This document shows positions 23,758-30,349 of a stretch of DNA of 36,595 nt, in pieces (within the stretch, counting starts at the first letter, position 1; the number at the start of each line of letters is the position of its first letter). The position numbers and the translations under genes are program-made. Location: the IMG/VR virus record IMGVR_UViG_3300004369_000054, positions 1-36,595 of that record, one strand, 5' to 3'. Under the pieces are notes generated by a model. It did no database searches. It was not told the DNA's origin and was given only the letters and a program-made list of their open reading frames with translations. The DNA is from a virus.

Positions 23758-24645
23758 ATGAATATTATACAAGTTTCTAGACAATTTCCAACACAAGAAT
23801 CTTGCATTAAACATTTAGAGGTTGCTAGATGGCGTGGCGTTCCGACTTGCCCTTATTGCAAATCAGAGAATACCAACCCATTAACTAAAGAAATGCGTCA
23901 CCACTGCAATGGTTGTCGTAAATCTTTTTCTGTAACAGTTGGAACTATATTCCACGATACACGCTTACCTTTGCAGAAATGGTTTTTAGCAATATCACTT
24001 ATATTAAATGCAAAGAAAGGTATATCAGCACGTCAATTAGCACGTGACTTAGAGGTAAACAAAGATACAGCGTGGTCAATGGACATGCGTATTCGTGAAG
24101 CAATGAAAGATGATGGTCAAATGTTAACTGGCATTATCGAAATGGACGAAACTTACGTTGGTGGCAAACCACGTAAAAGCAATAAGAAAGATGATGACGA
24201 TTTAAACCCACCTTCAAAGCGTGGGCGTGGTACTAAGAAAACTCCTGTTGTCGGCATGGTTGAGCGTAAAGGTAATGTGAAAGCATCTAAAGCAGATAAA
24301 AATAGCCTTAAATCTAAAGATTTGAACGAACTTATAAGAAAAAACATCAATGCTAAAGGTTCTGTACTTCTTACAGACGAGTACAGAGGTTATAACAAAG
24401 CACATACAATCCTTAAGCACTATAGAATCAATCACCAATCAGGCTATGTTAACGGTCAGATTCATACTAATACAATAGAATCGTTCTGGGCTATCTTAAA
24501 GCGTGGTATAATTGGTCAATTCCATAAAGTATCTGCAAAGCATCTTGATAAATATCTAAATGAATTTTGCTATCGCTATAACAATAGAAAACAAGATGTT
24601 AACGCAGTGTTTAACGGTGTTCTTAACGGCATGTTGCGTGCTTAA
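23758..24645 (+). CDS. IS1595-family (ISXO2-like) transposase
   Basis: 295 aa. An N-terminal zinc ribbon has CPYC (C31, C34) and CNGC (C50, C53). A helical region with GISARQLARDLEVNKDTAW follows, then the DDE nuclease: Asp130 in EMDETYVGGKPRK, Asp207 in LLTDEYRGYN and Glu241 in NTIESFWAILKRGI. The ending YLNEFCYRYNNR is also typical. All catalytic residues are present and the frame is intact, so it may be active. It is on the plus strand, opposite to the phage genes, consistent with insertion. Confidence 0.95.
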   Translation: MNIIQVSRQFPTQESCIKHLEVARWRGVPTCPYCKSENTNPLTKEMRHHCNGCRKSFSVTVGTIFHDTRLPLQKWFLAISLILNAKKGISARQLARDLEVNKDTAWSMDMRIREAMKDDGQMLTGIIEMDETYVGGKPRKSNKKDDDDLNPPSKRGRGTKKTPVVGMVERKGNVKASKADKNSLKSKDLNELIRKNINAKGSVLLTDEYRGYNKAHTILKHYRINHQSGYVNGQIHTNTIESFWAILKRGIIGQFHKVSAKHLDKYLNEFCYRYNNRKQDVNAVFNGVLNGMLRA

Positions 24646-24711
24646 CGCATTTGTTGTTGACATGTTTGCATTGCGTTAGTAATATACCTTAAATTAATTT
24701 TTGAGGTCGTA

Positions 24712-25155
24712 ATGAACCCTGTCTTAAATGATTTATACAAAGTAAGAAATCAAATAATTGAAGAGAAAAAGCTTCATGATGTAAGGCTTGAGCATATAAA
24801 TGCACTCATTAACTCATATCAAAGCACTGTTAAAATAGAGAGCAAAAAAGAGTCTGATAATTCAAATGTTATGATGCACAAATTTGTAAAACCATATGAA
24901 TTAAGAGATATAGCTGAAAACTTTATTGAACAAAACAAAGGTGCAAGCAAGAAAGAGTTGTTCGACTATTTTGATTCAATTGGTGTTACTTTAGATAATA
25001 AAGACCCTAAACGAGTTTTTGCAGCGCATTTATCGCATGATAAAAGATTCACATATAATGCAACTGATGATAAGTGGTTATTATCTAAGTGGGCAGATAA
25101 CTCTGAAGCTATACAAGAAATTTCAGAGGGGGGAATTAAACAACTTTTCGGATAA
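24712..25155 (+). CDS. IS passenger protein, coiled coil plus winged-helix-like domain
   Basis: 147 aa. The N-terminal 35 residues (NDLYKVRNQIIEEKKLHDVRLEHINAL) form a probable coiled coil. The C-terminal 75 residues, with LRDIAENFIEQNKGASKKELFDYFDSIGV (in part), KDPKRVFAAHLSHDKRFTY and DDKWLLSKW, look like a HARE/winged-helix module. It follows the transposase by 66 bp with TTGAGG before the ATG, and its stop overlaps a strong terminator. It may regulate transposition or another promoter. Confidence 0.6.
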   Translation: MNPVLNDLYKVRNQIIEEKKLHDVRLEHINALINSYQSTVKIESKKESDNSNVMMHKFVKPYELRDIAENFIEQNKGASKKELFDYFDSIGVTLDNKDPKRVFAAHLSHDKRFTYNATDDKWLLSKWADNSEAIQEISEGGIKQLFG

Positions 25156-25188
25156 AACCCCTCATTACTTGCGGTTTTGAGGGGTTTT
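25154..25188 (+). terminator. Rho-independent terminator (plus)
   Basis: AAAACCCCTCA (25154-25164) pairs perfectly with TGAGGGGTTTT (25178-25188). The stem starts inside the stop codon of the passenger gene and ends in T residues, a compact terminator for the IS genes. Confidence 0.85.
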
Positions 25189-25218
25189 AGTGCAGTGATA
25201 CGGTGACACCTATGCACA

Positions 25219-25268
25219 CCAGTAAAACACTACGAGTCGTAGATTCGTAGTGTAACAGTGTTTACTGG
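25219..25268. repeat. Large bulged hairpin with TTTACTGG ends
   Basis: CCAGTAAA plus ACACTACGA (25219-25235) pairs with TCGTAGTGT (25245-25253) and TTTACTGG (25261-25268), leaving a 9-nt loop and a 7-nt bulge (AACAGTG). The stem totals 17 bp. The outer octamer is also the start of the left IS end at 23503. It may be a recombination or replication site at the IS border. Confidence 0.55.
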
Positions 25269-25312
25269 CTAAGTCAATCAAATTCACCGAAATGTAATAA
25301 ATGAGGTGCGTT

Positions 25313-25408
25313 ATGCACATCAAGGACGTATATGTTCATGCGTACATTCGTTATAGAATGAAACGCTTCGAGCATGTTTGTCAACATTTCAGAAGCCGTC
25401 CGTCTTAA
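25313..25408 (+). CDS. 31-aa basic/aromatic small protein
   Basis: ATG at 25313 behind a strong GAGGTG gives 31 residues: starting MHIKDVYVHAYIRYRMKR and ending HVCQHFRSRPS. The spacing VxxYxR...V..HxRSxP is seen in very short proteins of some mobile elements; I cannot name the family. The strong ribosome binding site and the unusual His/Tyr/Arg composition favour a real gene. A hairpin with TTTT follows at 25429-25466. Confidence 0.55.
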   Translation: MHIKDVYVHAYIRYRMKRFEHVCQHFRSRPS

Positions 25409-25428
25409 CGGATAGTTTGAAATAATGT

Positions 25429-25466
25429 AAGGGCAAGTTGTGTCGGCTACCGTACTCCTTGCCCTT
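25429..25466 (+). terminator. Hairpin, possible plus-strand terminator
   Basis: AAGGGCAAG (25429-25437) pairs perfectly with CTTGCCCTT (25458-25466) and is followed by TT. The T-run is short, so termination may be weak. It also overlaps the GTG start of the next open frame, whose translation it could hinder. Confidence 0.5.
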
Positions 25467-25850
25467 TTAACGCTGCCCTGTCAAATACAGGATAGTGTAT
25501 ATTGTCAAACCTTCAACCAATTAATGGGACATTCCGAATCATTATTTAAACTAATGTCCAGCGCATACAATGAATTAATTGCATCAGATCTATTCCTTTC
25601 TATCATTGCTGCTCTTTGGGTGGAGTACGCCATTTTAGCGCTAACATATGGTGTTAAAATAGAACCAACTAAAACTCCTACTAAAGCCTATACAGGACTA
25701 GGTATTTTAAACTTCTTCTTTTTTTTATCACTCATCACCCAAACACCTTCTTATTCATCGCCTCAATCTGCTCCGCCGAATGTGATTCACTCAAATGTGC
25801 ATATCTCTTTACCATATTTAAAGTCTTATGCCCCAGTAGCTCCGCAATAG
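25440..25850 (+). CDS. Hypothetical membrane protein, 3' end antisense to integrase
   Basis: 136 codons from GTG 25440 (AGGG upstream), or 109 from ATG 25524. Hydrophobic segments are TVLLALLTLPC, FLSIIAALWVEYAILALTYG and GLGILNFFFFLSLIT. The last 39 codons run antisense through the end of the integrase gene, which is not natural coding. The membrane part (to about 25730) looks real, and its C-terminus was probably replaced when the integrase-bearing DNA joined here. No family recognised. It could also be non-coding. Confidence 0.35.
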   Translation: MSATVLLALLTLPCQIQDSVYCQTFNQLMGHSESLFKLMSSAYNELIASDLFLSIIAALWVEYAILALTYGVKIEPTKTPTKAYTGLGILNFFFFLSLITQTPSYSSPQSAPPNVIHSNVHISLPYLKSYAPVAPQ

Positions 25851-26784
25851 CTGCAAGCGACGTTCCATTCATAGCCAAATAACTCGCAGCGGTATGCCGA
25901 AGGTCATGGAATCTAAAATCCTTTAACTTGGCTTGTTTAACGGCAGCTCTCCAATAAAGATCTATTTCTATTGGCTGTCCTTTGTTTCTAGACGCAAAAA
26001 CCCACCCTTCTTTCGGCTGCTTCAAGCTGACGTACAGCCCCTTAAAATGTTCGGCTGCTCTGCCTCTAAGGTATAATGTCCTACGCTCATCGTTCTTTGT
26101 TTCCTGAACAACTATTTGCCGTCTCATGCAATCATAATCTTCCCATCTGAGGTTTAATATTTCACCCTTTCTAGCTCCGGTACTGATTGCTATTAAAACA
26201 ATCAGATGCAGGTATTTACATGAGCTTTGCCGGCAAGCAATTAGCAACGCATCACGCTCGGATTCGTTCAAAAACCTCACACGTCCTCGTGGCTCTTTAA
26301 ATTTTGTTGCTTTTTTCATCGGGTTCTCCGTTATCCAATCCCATTCTTTGTAAGCCTTTGTCATTACGTGACTAAGTGCAGCTAAATATCTATTTGCGGT
26401 CGCAGATGCAACTCTCCTTCTGAGCAAATCACGCTCCTTAGTAACAACTGCAGGAGTAATATTAATAAGCGTGTACGCCCCTATTCTGGCTCTCCACCAT
26501 AATAACTGCCCTTTTTGTTGCGATATGTAGCGAGTTTTCTTTGATTTTATAGGCAATACGTCATTAATATAACGGTCAATCGCATCCGCCATAGTATATT
26601 TCTTCGCAGCAGAATTCTTGTCATATCTCCCCTCACGTATTTCAGTTTCTATCTTAGCCGCCCATGCGACGGCATCTCTTTTTTTGTCAAAAGTTGCTGA
26701 CGCTACAGGATATCCCTTGATTCTAACCCTTGCCCGATAAACAGCCCTGCCGCTAACTAATATTTTCTTTTCAAAATCTGCCAT
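25735..26784 (-). CDS. Tyrosine recombinase/integrase, second copy in window
   Basis: 349 aa. An N-terminal arm-binding domain (RARVRIKGYPVASATFDKKRDAVAWA, in part) is followed by a SAM-like core-binding domain and the catalytic domain. The catalytic set is complete: Arg205 in STGARKGEIL, Lys230 in ETKND, His293 and Arg296 in FHDLRHTAASYL, His319 in LLGHK, and Tyr328 in VKRYAHLS. It makes site-specific strand exchanges. Two TTGTCCTTT repeats lie just upstream, perhaps arm sites. It sits in the middle of the prophage, unlike a normal prophage integrase, so it probably belongs to a nested element. It differs clearly in sequence from the integrase at 35396. Confidence 0.93.
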   Translation of the reverse strand: MADFEKKILVSGRAVYRARVRIKGYPVASATFDKKRDAVAWAAKIETEIREGRYDKNSAAKKYTMADAIDRYINDVLPIKSKKTRYISQQKGQLLWWRARIGAYTLINITPAVVTKERDLLRRRVASATANRYLAALSHVMTKAYKEWDWITENPMKKATKFKEPRGRVRFLNESERDALLIACRQSSCKYLHLIVLIAISTGARKGEILNLRWEDYDCMRRQIVVQETKNDERRTLYLRGRAAEHFKGLYVSLKQPKEGWVFASRNKGQPIEIDLYWRAAVKQAKLKDFRFHDLRHTAASYLAMNGTSLAAIAELLGHKTLNMVKRYAHLSESHSAEQIEAMNKKVFG

Positions 26785-26905
26785 AATTTAATCAAAATAA
26801 ATTGTCCTTTATTTGTCCTTTTTGTTAAGTTTTATTATGAATATTCTATATCTTGCCTAACTTTCCCCTTGTTTTTCGGTATGTCATGTAATCTGATATT
26901 AAAAA
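26785..26905. other. AT-rich spacer with direct repeats upstream of integrase
   Basis: TTGTCCTTT occurs at 26802-26810 and 26813-26821 (11-bp period). The complement, AAAGGACAA, resembles the GGGACAA repeats beside the other integrase at 36441-36466. Arm-type integrase binding is possible. No gene is seen here. Confidence 0.4.
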
Positions 26906-27094
26906 CTAATCCCTTTTATTGAAGCGGCTTATTAAATCACTAAGTTTTTCAATCTCTTCGTCACTTAGGTCACCTGATTCAAGAGCGGTATTAACCTCTT
27001 GATTGAGCTTTTGATACTCTGAATAAATCTGATTCATTTTTATGATATTATTTTTTGTATTTTGATAAGCCATATAACTCATGATAGTTTCCAT
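26906..27094 (-). CDS. Small acidic helical hypothetical protein
   Basis: 62 aa from 27094, or 58 from a second ATG at 27082 that has GGAAAC upstream. It is highly helical (NIIKMNQIYSEYQKLNQEVNTAL, SDEEIEKLSDLISRF) with no domain I recognise. It follows the DUF6456-like gene by 3 bp, so it belongs to the leftward early operon. It is the last phage gene before the inserted integrase region. Confidence 0.5.
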   Translation of the reverse strand: METIMSYMAYQNTKNNIIKMNQIYSEYQKLNQEVNTALESGDLSDEEIEKLSDLISRFNKRD

Positions 27095-27097
27095 TAA

Positions 27098-27598
27098 TTA
27101 AATTTTTGGTTTAGATTTGTATCCTTTATGAATAGCAATAACGTCCAACGCTCGCCTCAACCTTTCATTTGCGTAATATTTAGGGGCCGGTATGTGTTCA
27201 ATAGGCTTTTTTCCTTCGCATACCGCTACCAAAAGAGTACGTCCTTCAGGCTCAAGTAACGAGCCTAAATTACGATATGCTTCCGAGCAGTTTAATCTGA
27301 ATTCGGTGATGTTATCACCGGCACCGCCGGACGTACTTTCATAACCGGCTGTCACCGACGAGCCGTACAACTTTACAACGCCGTTATACCACACAAAATA
27401 AAAGTCCTGCCCTGCCTCCCATTGAGGCCCGTCAATTATTTTTTTGTTGTAGCACCAATCAAAAACATTCTCGTCCCGCATTTTTGCTTTGCTCTTATTT
27501 CGGTTGAATTTTATGTCATTTTTTTTAAGACGATGTTCGGGTATCAAATCTTTTACCTTTACCCGTGTTACGTTAGCTCCCTGCTTTTTTTTAGACAT
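27098..27598 (-). CDS. DUF6456-like phage protein
   Basis: 166 aa. The C-terminal half carries IDGPQWEAGQDFYFVWYNGVV, CSEAYRNLGSLLEPEGRTLLVAVCEGKKPIEHI (in part) and NERLRRALDVIAIHKGYK. This pattern is shared by DUF6456-type proteins in alphaproteobacterial prophages. The N-terminus is strongly basic. In related prophages it lies downstream of the replication gene, and late-gene regulation has been suggested by position, but no activity is established. It overlaps the replication gene by 8 nt. Confidence 0.6.
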   Translation of the reverse strand: MSKKKQGANVTRVKVKDLIPEHRLKKNDIKFNRNKSKAKMRDENVFDWCYNKKIIDGPQWEAGQDFYFVWYNGVVKLYGSSVTAGYESTSGGAGDNITEFRLNCSEAYRNLGSLLEPEGRTLLVAVCEGKKPIEHIPAPKYYANERLRRALDVIAIHKGYKSKPKI

Positions 27599-28523
27599 TC
27601 GTCGTCCTCTGATTTTGCGGTTTGTTTTGCTGATAATAATCCTGAAGGTTATTCCACGTTACCTTGCCGTGAGTGGCCTCAAATCTCTGATAATCAAGTA
27701 AATCTGATTGTGTCACGAACATTTTATTTTTTATGCACCAGTTGATACTGCCCATTTTAGCAATTTGTTTTTCTAATGCTGTTAGTTCAGGCTGTTTTTT
27801 AGATTTTTTGTAAGATATCGGTTTGTTCTTTTCCAAAAACTCTTCAACGATCTTGTCAAAATACTTCAAAGAACTTGCGGTCTTGCCTCCATTGCGACGC
27901 ATGGCTTCCCGTATAGCCGGAATGATGTGCTTGTCGATATCCGCACCTTTTACCTTCCACTCATCAACCCTAAGAGGATTTGCAGGTTCGTATCCCAAAA
28001 CTTTGACAATTTTATTTAAGTCATCATCATCATTTTTTTCAACTTCTGAAAAATCATTTTTCGCATTATCATCATCAGAGTTAAGTGGAGAGTTAGTGTC
28101 CGTGTGGCGAACCACCTTTTGCACGTCAGACGGACTACCTTTTTCGTGACGTGGTTCGTCTGGCAAACTACCTTTTTCATTAAGGCGGTTCGTCTGGCGA
28201 ACTACCTTTTTGTTATATTCCGGTGATGTTTGCTGTATATTTTCCGGATAAATAGCGATATATTCATTTTGTTTCCAACCCTGACCCGAAAAGCCGTGGA
28301 TTTTCTTTTGTATAAAACCTAATGTTTCTGCTTCTTTTAGATATTTTATCAGGGTTGACCTTGCTAATCCGGTATCTTCAATCAGGCGTTCTATTGACGG
28401 ATAACACCCCTGCCCTTTATCGTTCATATAAACGCTTAAGGTTAATAAAATATGCTTTGAGTACGACTTCAACTCGCTACTTTGTATAACGGCATCTCGC
28501 CAACTCCAAATCCTCATTTTCAC
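27591..28523 (-). CDS. Phage replication initiation protein, winged-helix N-terminus
   Basis: 310 aa. The N-terminal 100 residues form an HTH_36/winged-helix domain: LKSYSKHILLTLSVYMNDKGQGCYPSIERLIEDTGLARSTLIKYLKEAETLGFI (in part). A low-complexity linker (about 110-165) follows with Asp/Asn runs. The C-terminal part has helicase-loader-like helices (VKGADIDKHIIPAIREAMRR, SSLKYFDKIVEEFLEKN). This layout, like lambda O, suggests it binds the origin and recruits helicase. The linker-coding DNA contains four iteron-like repeats and an AT-rich stretch, so the gene probably contains the origin. Confidence 0.7.
   Translation of the reverse strand: MKMRIWSWRDAVIQSSELKSYSKHILLTLSVYMNDKGQGCYPSIERLIEDTGLARSTLIKYLKEAETLGFIQKKIHGFSGQGWKQNEYIAIYPENIQQTSPEYNKKVVRQTNRLNEKGSLPDEPRHEKGSPSDVQKVVRHTDTNSPLNSDDDNAKNDFSEVEKNDDDDLNKIVKVLGYEPANPLRVDEWKVKGADIDKHIIPAIREAMRRNGGKTASSLKYFDKIVEEFLEKNKPISYKKSKKQPELTALEKQIAKMGSINWCIKNKMFVTQSDLLDYQRFEATHGKVTWNNLQDYYQQNKPQNQRTTNV
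28099..28212. repeat. Four iteron-like repeats, putative phage replication origin
   Basis: Repeats at 28099-28121, 28122-28145, 28155-28178 and 28189-28212 share CGTCTGGCGAACTACC followed by TTTT. The last two differ at one position of that core; the first two differ at two to three. On the protein level repeats 2 and 3 are read in one frame (KGSLPDE, KGSPSDV) and 1 and 4 in another (KVVRQTN, KVVRHTD). Selection is therefore on DNA. An AT-rich region (about 28010-28085) lies next to them. This is the layout of lambda ori inside gene O. Confidence 0.65.
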
Positions 28524-28924
28524 CCCCTTACAAACGGTATTTCGTAGGTTTGTAAAATTTTTGCGATATCCTCAACTGAATTTGCATTTTCAACAAAATG
28601 CCCCTTTTTAATGAGCGATGAAAATTTTATATTATCGGATATCGAATCTATATTTACGGCTCGACTTCCGAATTTTATATGTAATACAAAATTCAAATGT
28701 GCCCTCAAATCAGGATTATACGTTATCAATATATGATAAAAATCAGGCTGATACGGTCTATTGTTCAATGTACCGACTATCTGCCAGAAAACCCGGTCAT
28801 CAATCAGGCTGCTTTTAAGGAACTTTTTTAAATCCCTCTCGGTTCCCGGCTTATTTTTCTTTTGCAAGCATTTAATGTTGTCTAATGCTCGGTGTTTTTT
28901 TCTTTTAAAATCTATTAAAGACAA
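28520..28924 (-). CDS. Hypothetical early phage protein, TTG start
   Basis: 134 aa starting TTG at 28924 with AGGAGG 8 nt upstream. Basic N-terminal helix (LIDFKRKKHRALDNIKCLQKK) followed by GTERDLKKFLKSSLIDDRVFWQIVGTLNNRPYQPD (in part). No domain recognised. It overlaps the replication gene by 4 nt in the early operon, so a role in replication or its control is plausible. Confidence 0.6.
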   Translation of the reverse strand: MSLIDFKRKKHRALDNIKCLQKKNKPGTERDLKKFLKSSLIDDRVFWQIVGTLNNRPYQPDFYHILITYNPDLRAHLNFVLHIKFGSRAVNIDSISDNIKFSSLIKKGHFVENANSVEDIAKILQTYEIPFVRG

Positions 28925-28951
28925 AACTTTATCCTCCTGATAATTTATTGG

Positions 28952-29287
28952 TCACGATTGATTGCCCTCCTTAATTGCAACTTCTGATATATGATATTTT
29001 GATTCATTTGCATTACTGACGATTGAAACTTCATCACCCAAACATGCTGCGGGTAATACGTCACAAAAGAAATCAGCACCTAAAACGGAGCAGATATAGA
29101 AATAATTATCCACCCTAGGAAGACTCATACCGCTCTTATAATCCCTAAGCTGTGCCTTGCTTACACCGATAATTGACGCAAATTTTTCTTCCGATAATTT
29201 CGAATTAATATGGGCAAAACTAATGCACCTGCTAAAGGCTTCCTTGGTAAACCTTTCTATAAGGTCTTTTGAATTGTTATAGGACAC
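28952..29287 (-). CDS. HTH (XRE-like) regulator, GTG start
   Basis: 111 aa from GTG 29287, which has a near-perfect AGGAGGT 7 nt upstream. Residues 28-75 form an XRE helix-turn-helix: KLSEEKFASIIGVSKAQLRDYKSGMSLPRVDNYFYICSVLGADFF (in part). The C-terminal part is short and has no dimerisation domain I know. As an early gene it may be a Cro/CII-like activator or repressor. Confidence 0.7.
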   Translation of the reverse strand: MSYNNSKDLIERFTKEAFSRCISFAHINSKLSEEKFASIIGVSKAQLRDYKSGMSLPRVDNYFYICSVLGADFFCDVLPAACLGDEVSIVSNANESKYHISEVAIKEGNQS

Positions 29288-29327
29288 TTACCTACCTCCT
29301 ATGCTAAAAATTAGCGTTATGAAAAAT

Positions 29328-29567
29328 TTATTTAAAAAAAAACATGGTTTTTGCCCTTTTTCTTATCCAAACAGAATCAAGTTGTGCGTACATACAAACC
29401 AACTTGAAATCGTCACTATTTTGGGTAAGCCAACCTATTGCTTCTTTTTTTTGCTCAAACCTCTTAGCCTCTCGCTTGGAATCCCCCACCTTGGCTCGGG
29501 CATCAAGCACCGCCTGAAGAATAACCGCTTGCCACAATTCAACCATTCCGTCAGTGTCGACTACCAT
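29328..29567 (-). CDS. Small early phage protein
   Basis: 79 aa from ATG 29567 with GAGGTG upstream. The form DGMVELWQAVILQAVLDARAKVGDSKREAKRFEQKKEAIGWLTQNSDDFKLVCMYAQLD (in part) is that of a family common in alphaproteobacterial prophages, with ELWxAVIxQAxxDA followed by WLxSxDFxxVC. Function is unknown; position in the early operon near repressor genes suggests regulation. Confidence 0.7.
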   Translation of the reverse strand: MVVDTDGMVELWQAVILQAVLDARAKVGDSKREAKRFEQKKEAIGWLTQNSDDFKLVCMYAQLDSVWIRKRAKTMFFFK

Positions 29568-29672
29568 TCACACCTCTATCTACCTACATCAGGGGCGAAT
29601 CTTGCAAAACGCCCCAACTCCCGTATTGTAAAAATTCACCACAAATTTAATCCAAAACAGGAGTATCTGGTT

Positions 29673-29948
29673 ATGAACAGTTCCAATAATAAAATAAAAG
29701 CAGAATTGGCTGCTCAAGAATTTGTATTAACATCACTTATCCGTCACTTATCCATAACCGATAAAATTGATTTAGATTCCTATTCCAAGCATCTGATAAG
29801 TGCGATAAATCATCTAAAAGAATCTGAAAGCGCTCAATCTCAACAGATATGTATTGCTTTGAGAAGTACGTTAAGCACGCTAAAGGGTAATATAGGTCAA
29901 AAGGGTGAGTGGGTTGTAGAAGTTTTACAGGGAGGCAAGGTTGACTAA
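29673..29948 (+). CDS. Small helical protein against the leftward operon
   Basis: 91 aa from ATG 29673 with CAGGAG 9 nt upstream. An open frame extends further upstream to 29301 but passes antisense through the gene at 29328-29567 and lacks protein character there. The sequence AAQEFVLTSLIRHLSITDKIDL, HLISAINHLKESESAQSQQ looks like a helical bundle. It is the only rightward gene within the leftward early operon. A weak promoter may lie at 29602-29629 (TTGCAA, 16 bp, TATTGT). A hairpin GGGGCG/CGCCCC is at 29592-29615. No family named. Confidence 0.5.
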   Translation: MNSSNNKIKAELAAQEFVLTSLIRHLSITDKIDLDSYSKHLISAINHLKESESAQSQQICIALRSTLSTLKGNIGQKGEWVVEVLQGGKVD

Positions 29949-30015
29949 TTCTATCATTAATATCCTTAATAATTTTATCCATTTGTTTGCCATCAAAAGA
30001 TTTTGCTTTACTCAT
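29737..30015 (-). CDS. Possible remnant of an early gene, antisense to 29673-29948
   Basis: The ATG at 30015 overlaps the end of the previous gene (TTTATGAGTAA) and has GGGGAAG before it, a normal coupled start. Only the first 24 residues (MSKAKSFDGKQMDKIIKDIN...) look natural. After about 29945 the frame runs antisense through the gene at 29673 and reads as noise (LLQPTHPFDLYYPLACLTYF). Most likely a truncated gene whose 3' part was replaced. Confidence 0.3.
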   Translation of the reverse strand: MSKAKSFDGKQMDKIIKDINDRISQPCLPVKLLQPTHPFDLYYPLACLTYFSKQYISVEIERFQILLDDLSHLSDAWNRNLNQFYRLWISDG

Positions 30016-30250
30016 AAACTTCCCCTTCTTTTGTTGCCGAATCCTCCTTGAGTGGGGTGTTATCAGCGATATATTTACGAATTTTATTGATCGTTCCGGA
30101 ACGGAGTTCTCTACCCTCTTTAAGACGCATGACAATTTTAGGGTCGTTGCAAGCTTGCCCCCCGAAAGCAGAGGGTGTCATTTTGCTTTCAGTCAAAAAG
30201 ACGTGAATTTCTTTTAATAATATTTGTTCAATTTCTATAAATTTTTTCAT
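30008..30250 (-). CDS. Early leftward regulator, Cro/Cox-like HTH
   Basis: 80 aa. The core ILLKEIHVFLTESKMTPSAFGGQACNDPKIVMRLKEGRELRSGTINKIRKYIADN (in part) matches a family widespread in alphaproteobacterial prophages, with SxFGxxAxxDPxxVxxLxxGRxxRxxT. The fold is XRE-like. An upstream ATG at 30259 lies inside the promoter's -10, so the ATG at 30250 is preferred. It would begin very near the expected transcription start, giving a leaderless or nearly leaderless mRNA. First gene of the leftward operon. Confidence 0.7.
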   Translation of the reverse strand: MKKFIEIEQILLKEIHVFLTESKMTPSAFGGQACNDPKIVMRLKEGRELRSGTINKIRKYIADNTPLKEDSATKEGEVYE

Positions 30251-30257
30251 AAACCCC

Positions 30258-30287
30258 ACTATAGTAGGAATACTTTCCTAGTGTCAA
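30258..30287 (-). promoter_or_regulatory. Leftward early promoter, with operator in spacer
   Basis: On the minus strand TTGACA (30287-30282), 18 bp, then TATAGT (30263-30258). Operator O1 (30265-30280) fills the spacer, so repressor binding blocks polymerase directly. Confidence 0.8.
30265..30280. promoter_or_regulatory. Operator O1
   Basis: TAGGAATACTTTCCTA, a near-perfect palindrome. Same type as O2, O3 and O4. Lies within the leftward promoter spacer. Confidence 0.85.
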
Positions 30288-30295
30288 TAATTTTG

Positions 30296-30311
30296 TAGGA
30301 AATCTTTCCTA
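30296..30311. promoter_or_regulatory. Operator O2
   Basis: TAGGAAATCTTTCCTA, 31 bp from O1. It lies upstream of the repressor gene, over a possible promoter with -10 TATAAA at 30318-30323, suggesting autoregulation. Confidence 0.8.
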
Positions 30312-30349
30312 GCGACTTATAAATCTTTAGATGGTAAATAATTCCCATT

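Larger units (their letters stand above)
23503..25226 (+). mobile_element. IS1595-type insertion sequence with passenger gene (tentative limits)
   Basis: A transposase and an accessory gene lie between two copies of TTTACTGGTG in inverted orientation (23503-23512 and, as CACCAGTAAA, 25217-25226). Beyond these 10 bp the ends match poorly, and no 8-bp target duplication is evident, so the limits are provisional. IS1595-family elements often carry extra genes between transposase and end. Confidence 0.5.

Noticed and set aside
23503-25226. IS with clear 8-bp target duplication
   Set aside because: The 8 bp outside the inverted ends do not match, so the insertion limits are only tentative.
27823-28149. 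108-codon plus-strand frame across the iterons
   Set aside because: It lies opposite the replication gene, has Ser-rich noise and no start signals.
29301-29672. Upstream extension of the rightward frame at 29673
   Set aside because: It runs antisense to a family-supported gene (29328-29567), and the ribosome binding site is at 29658, just before the inner ATG.
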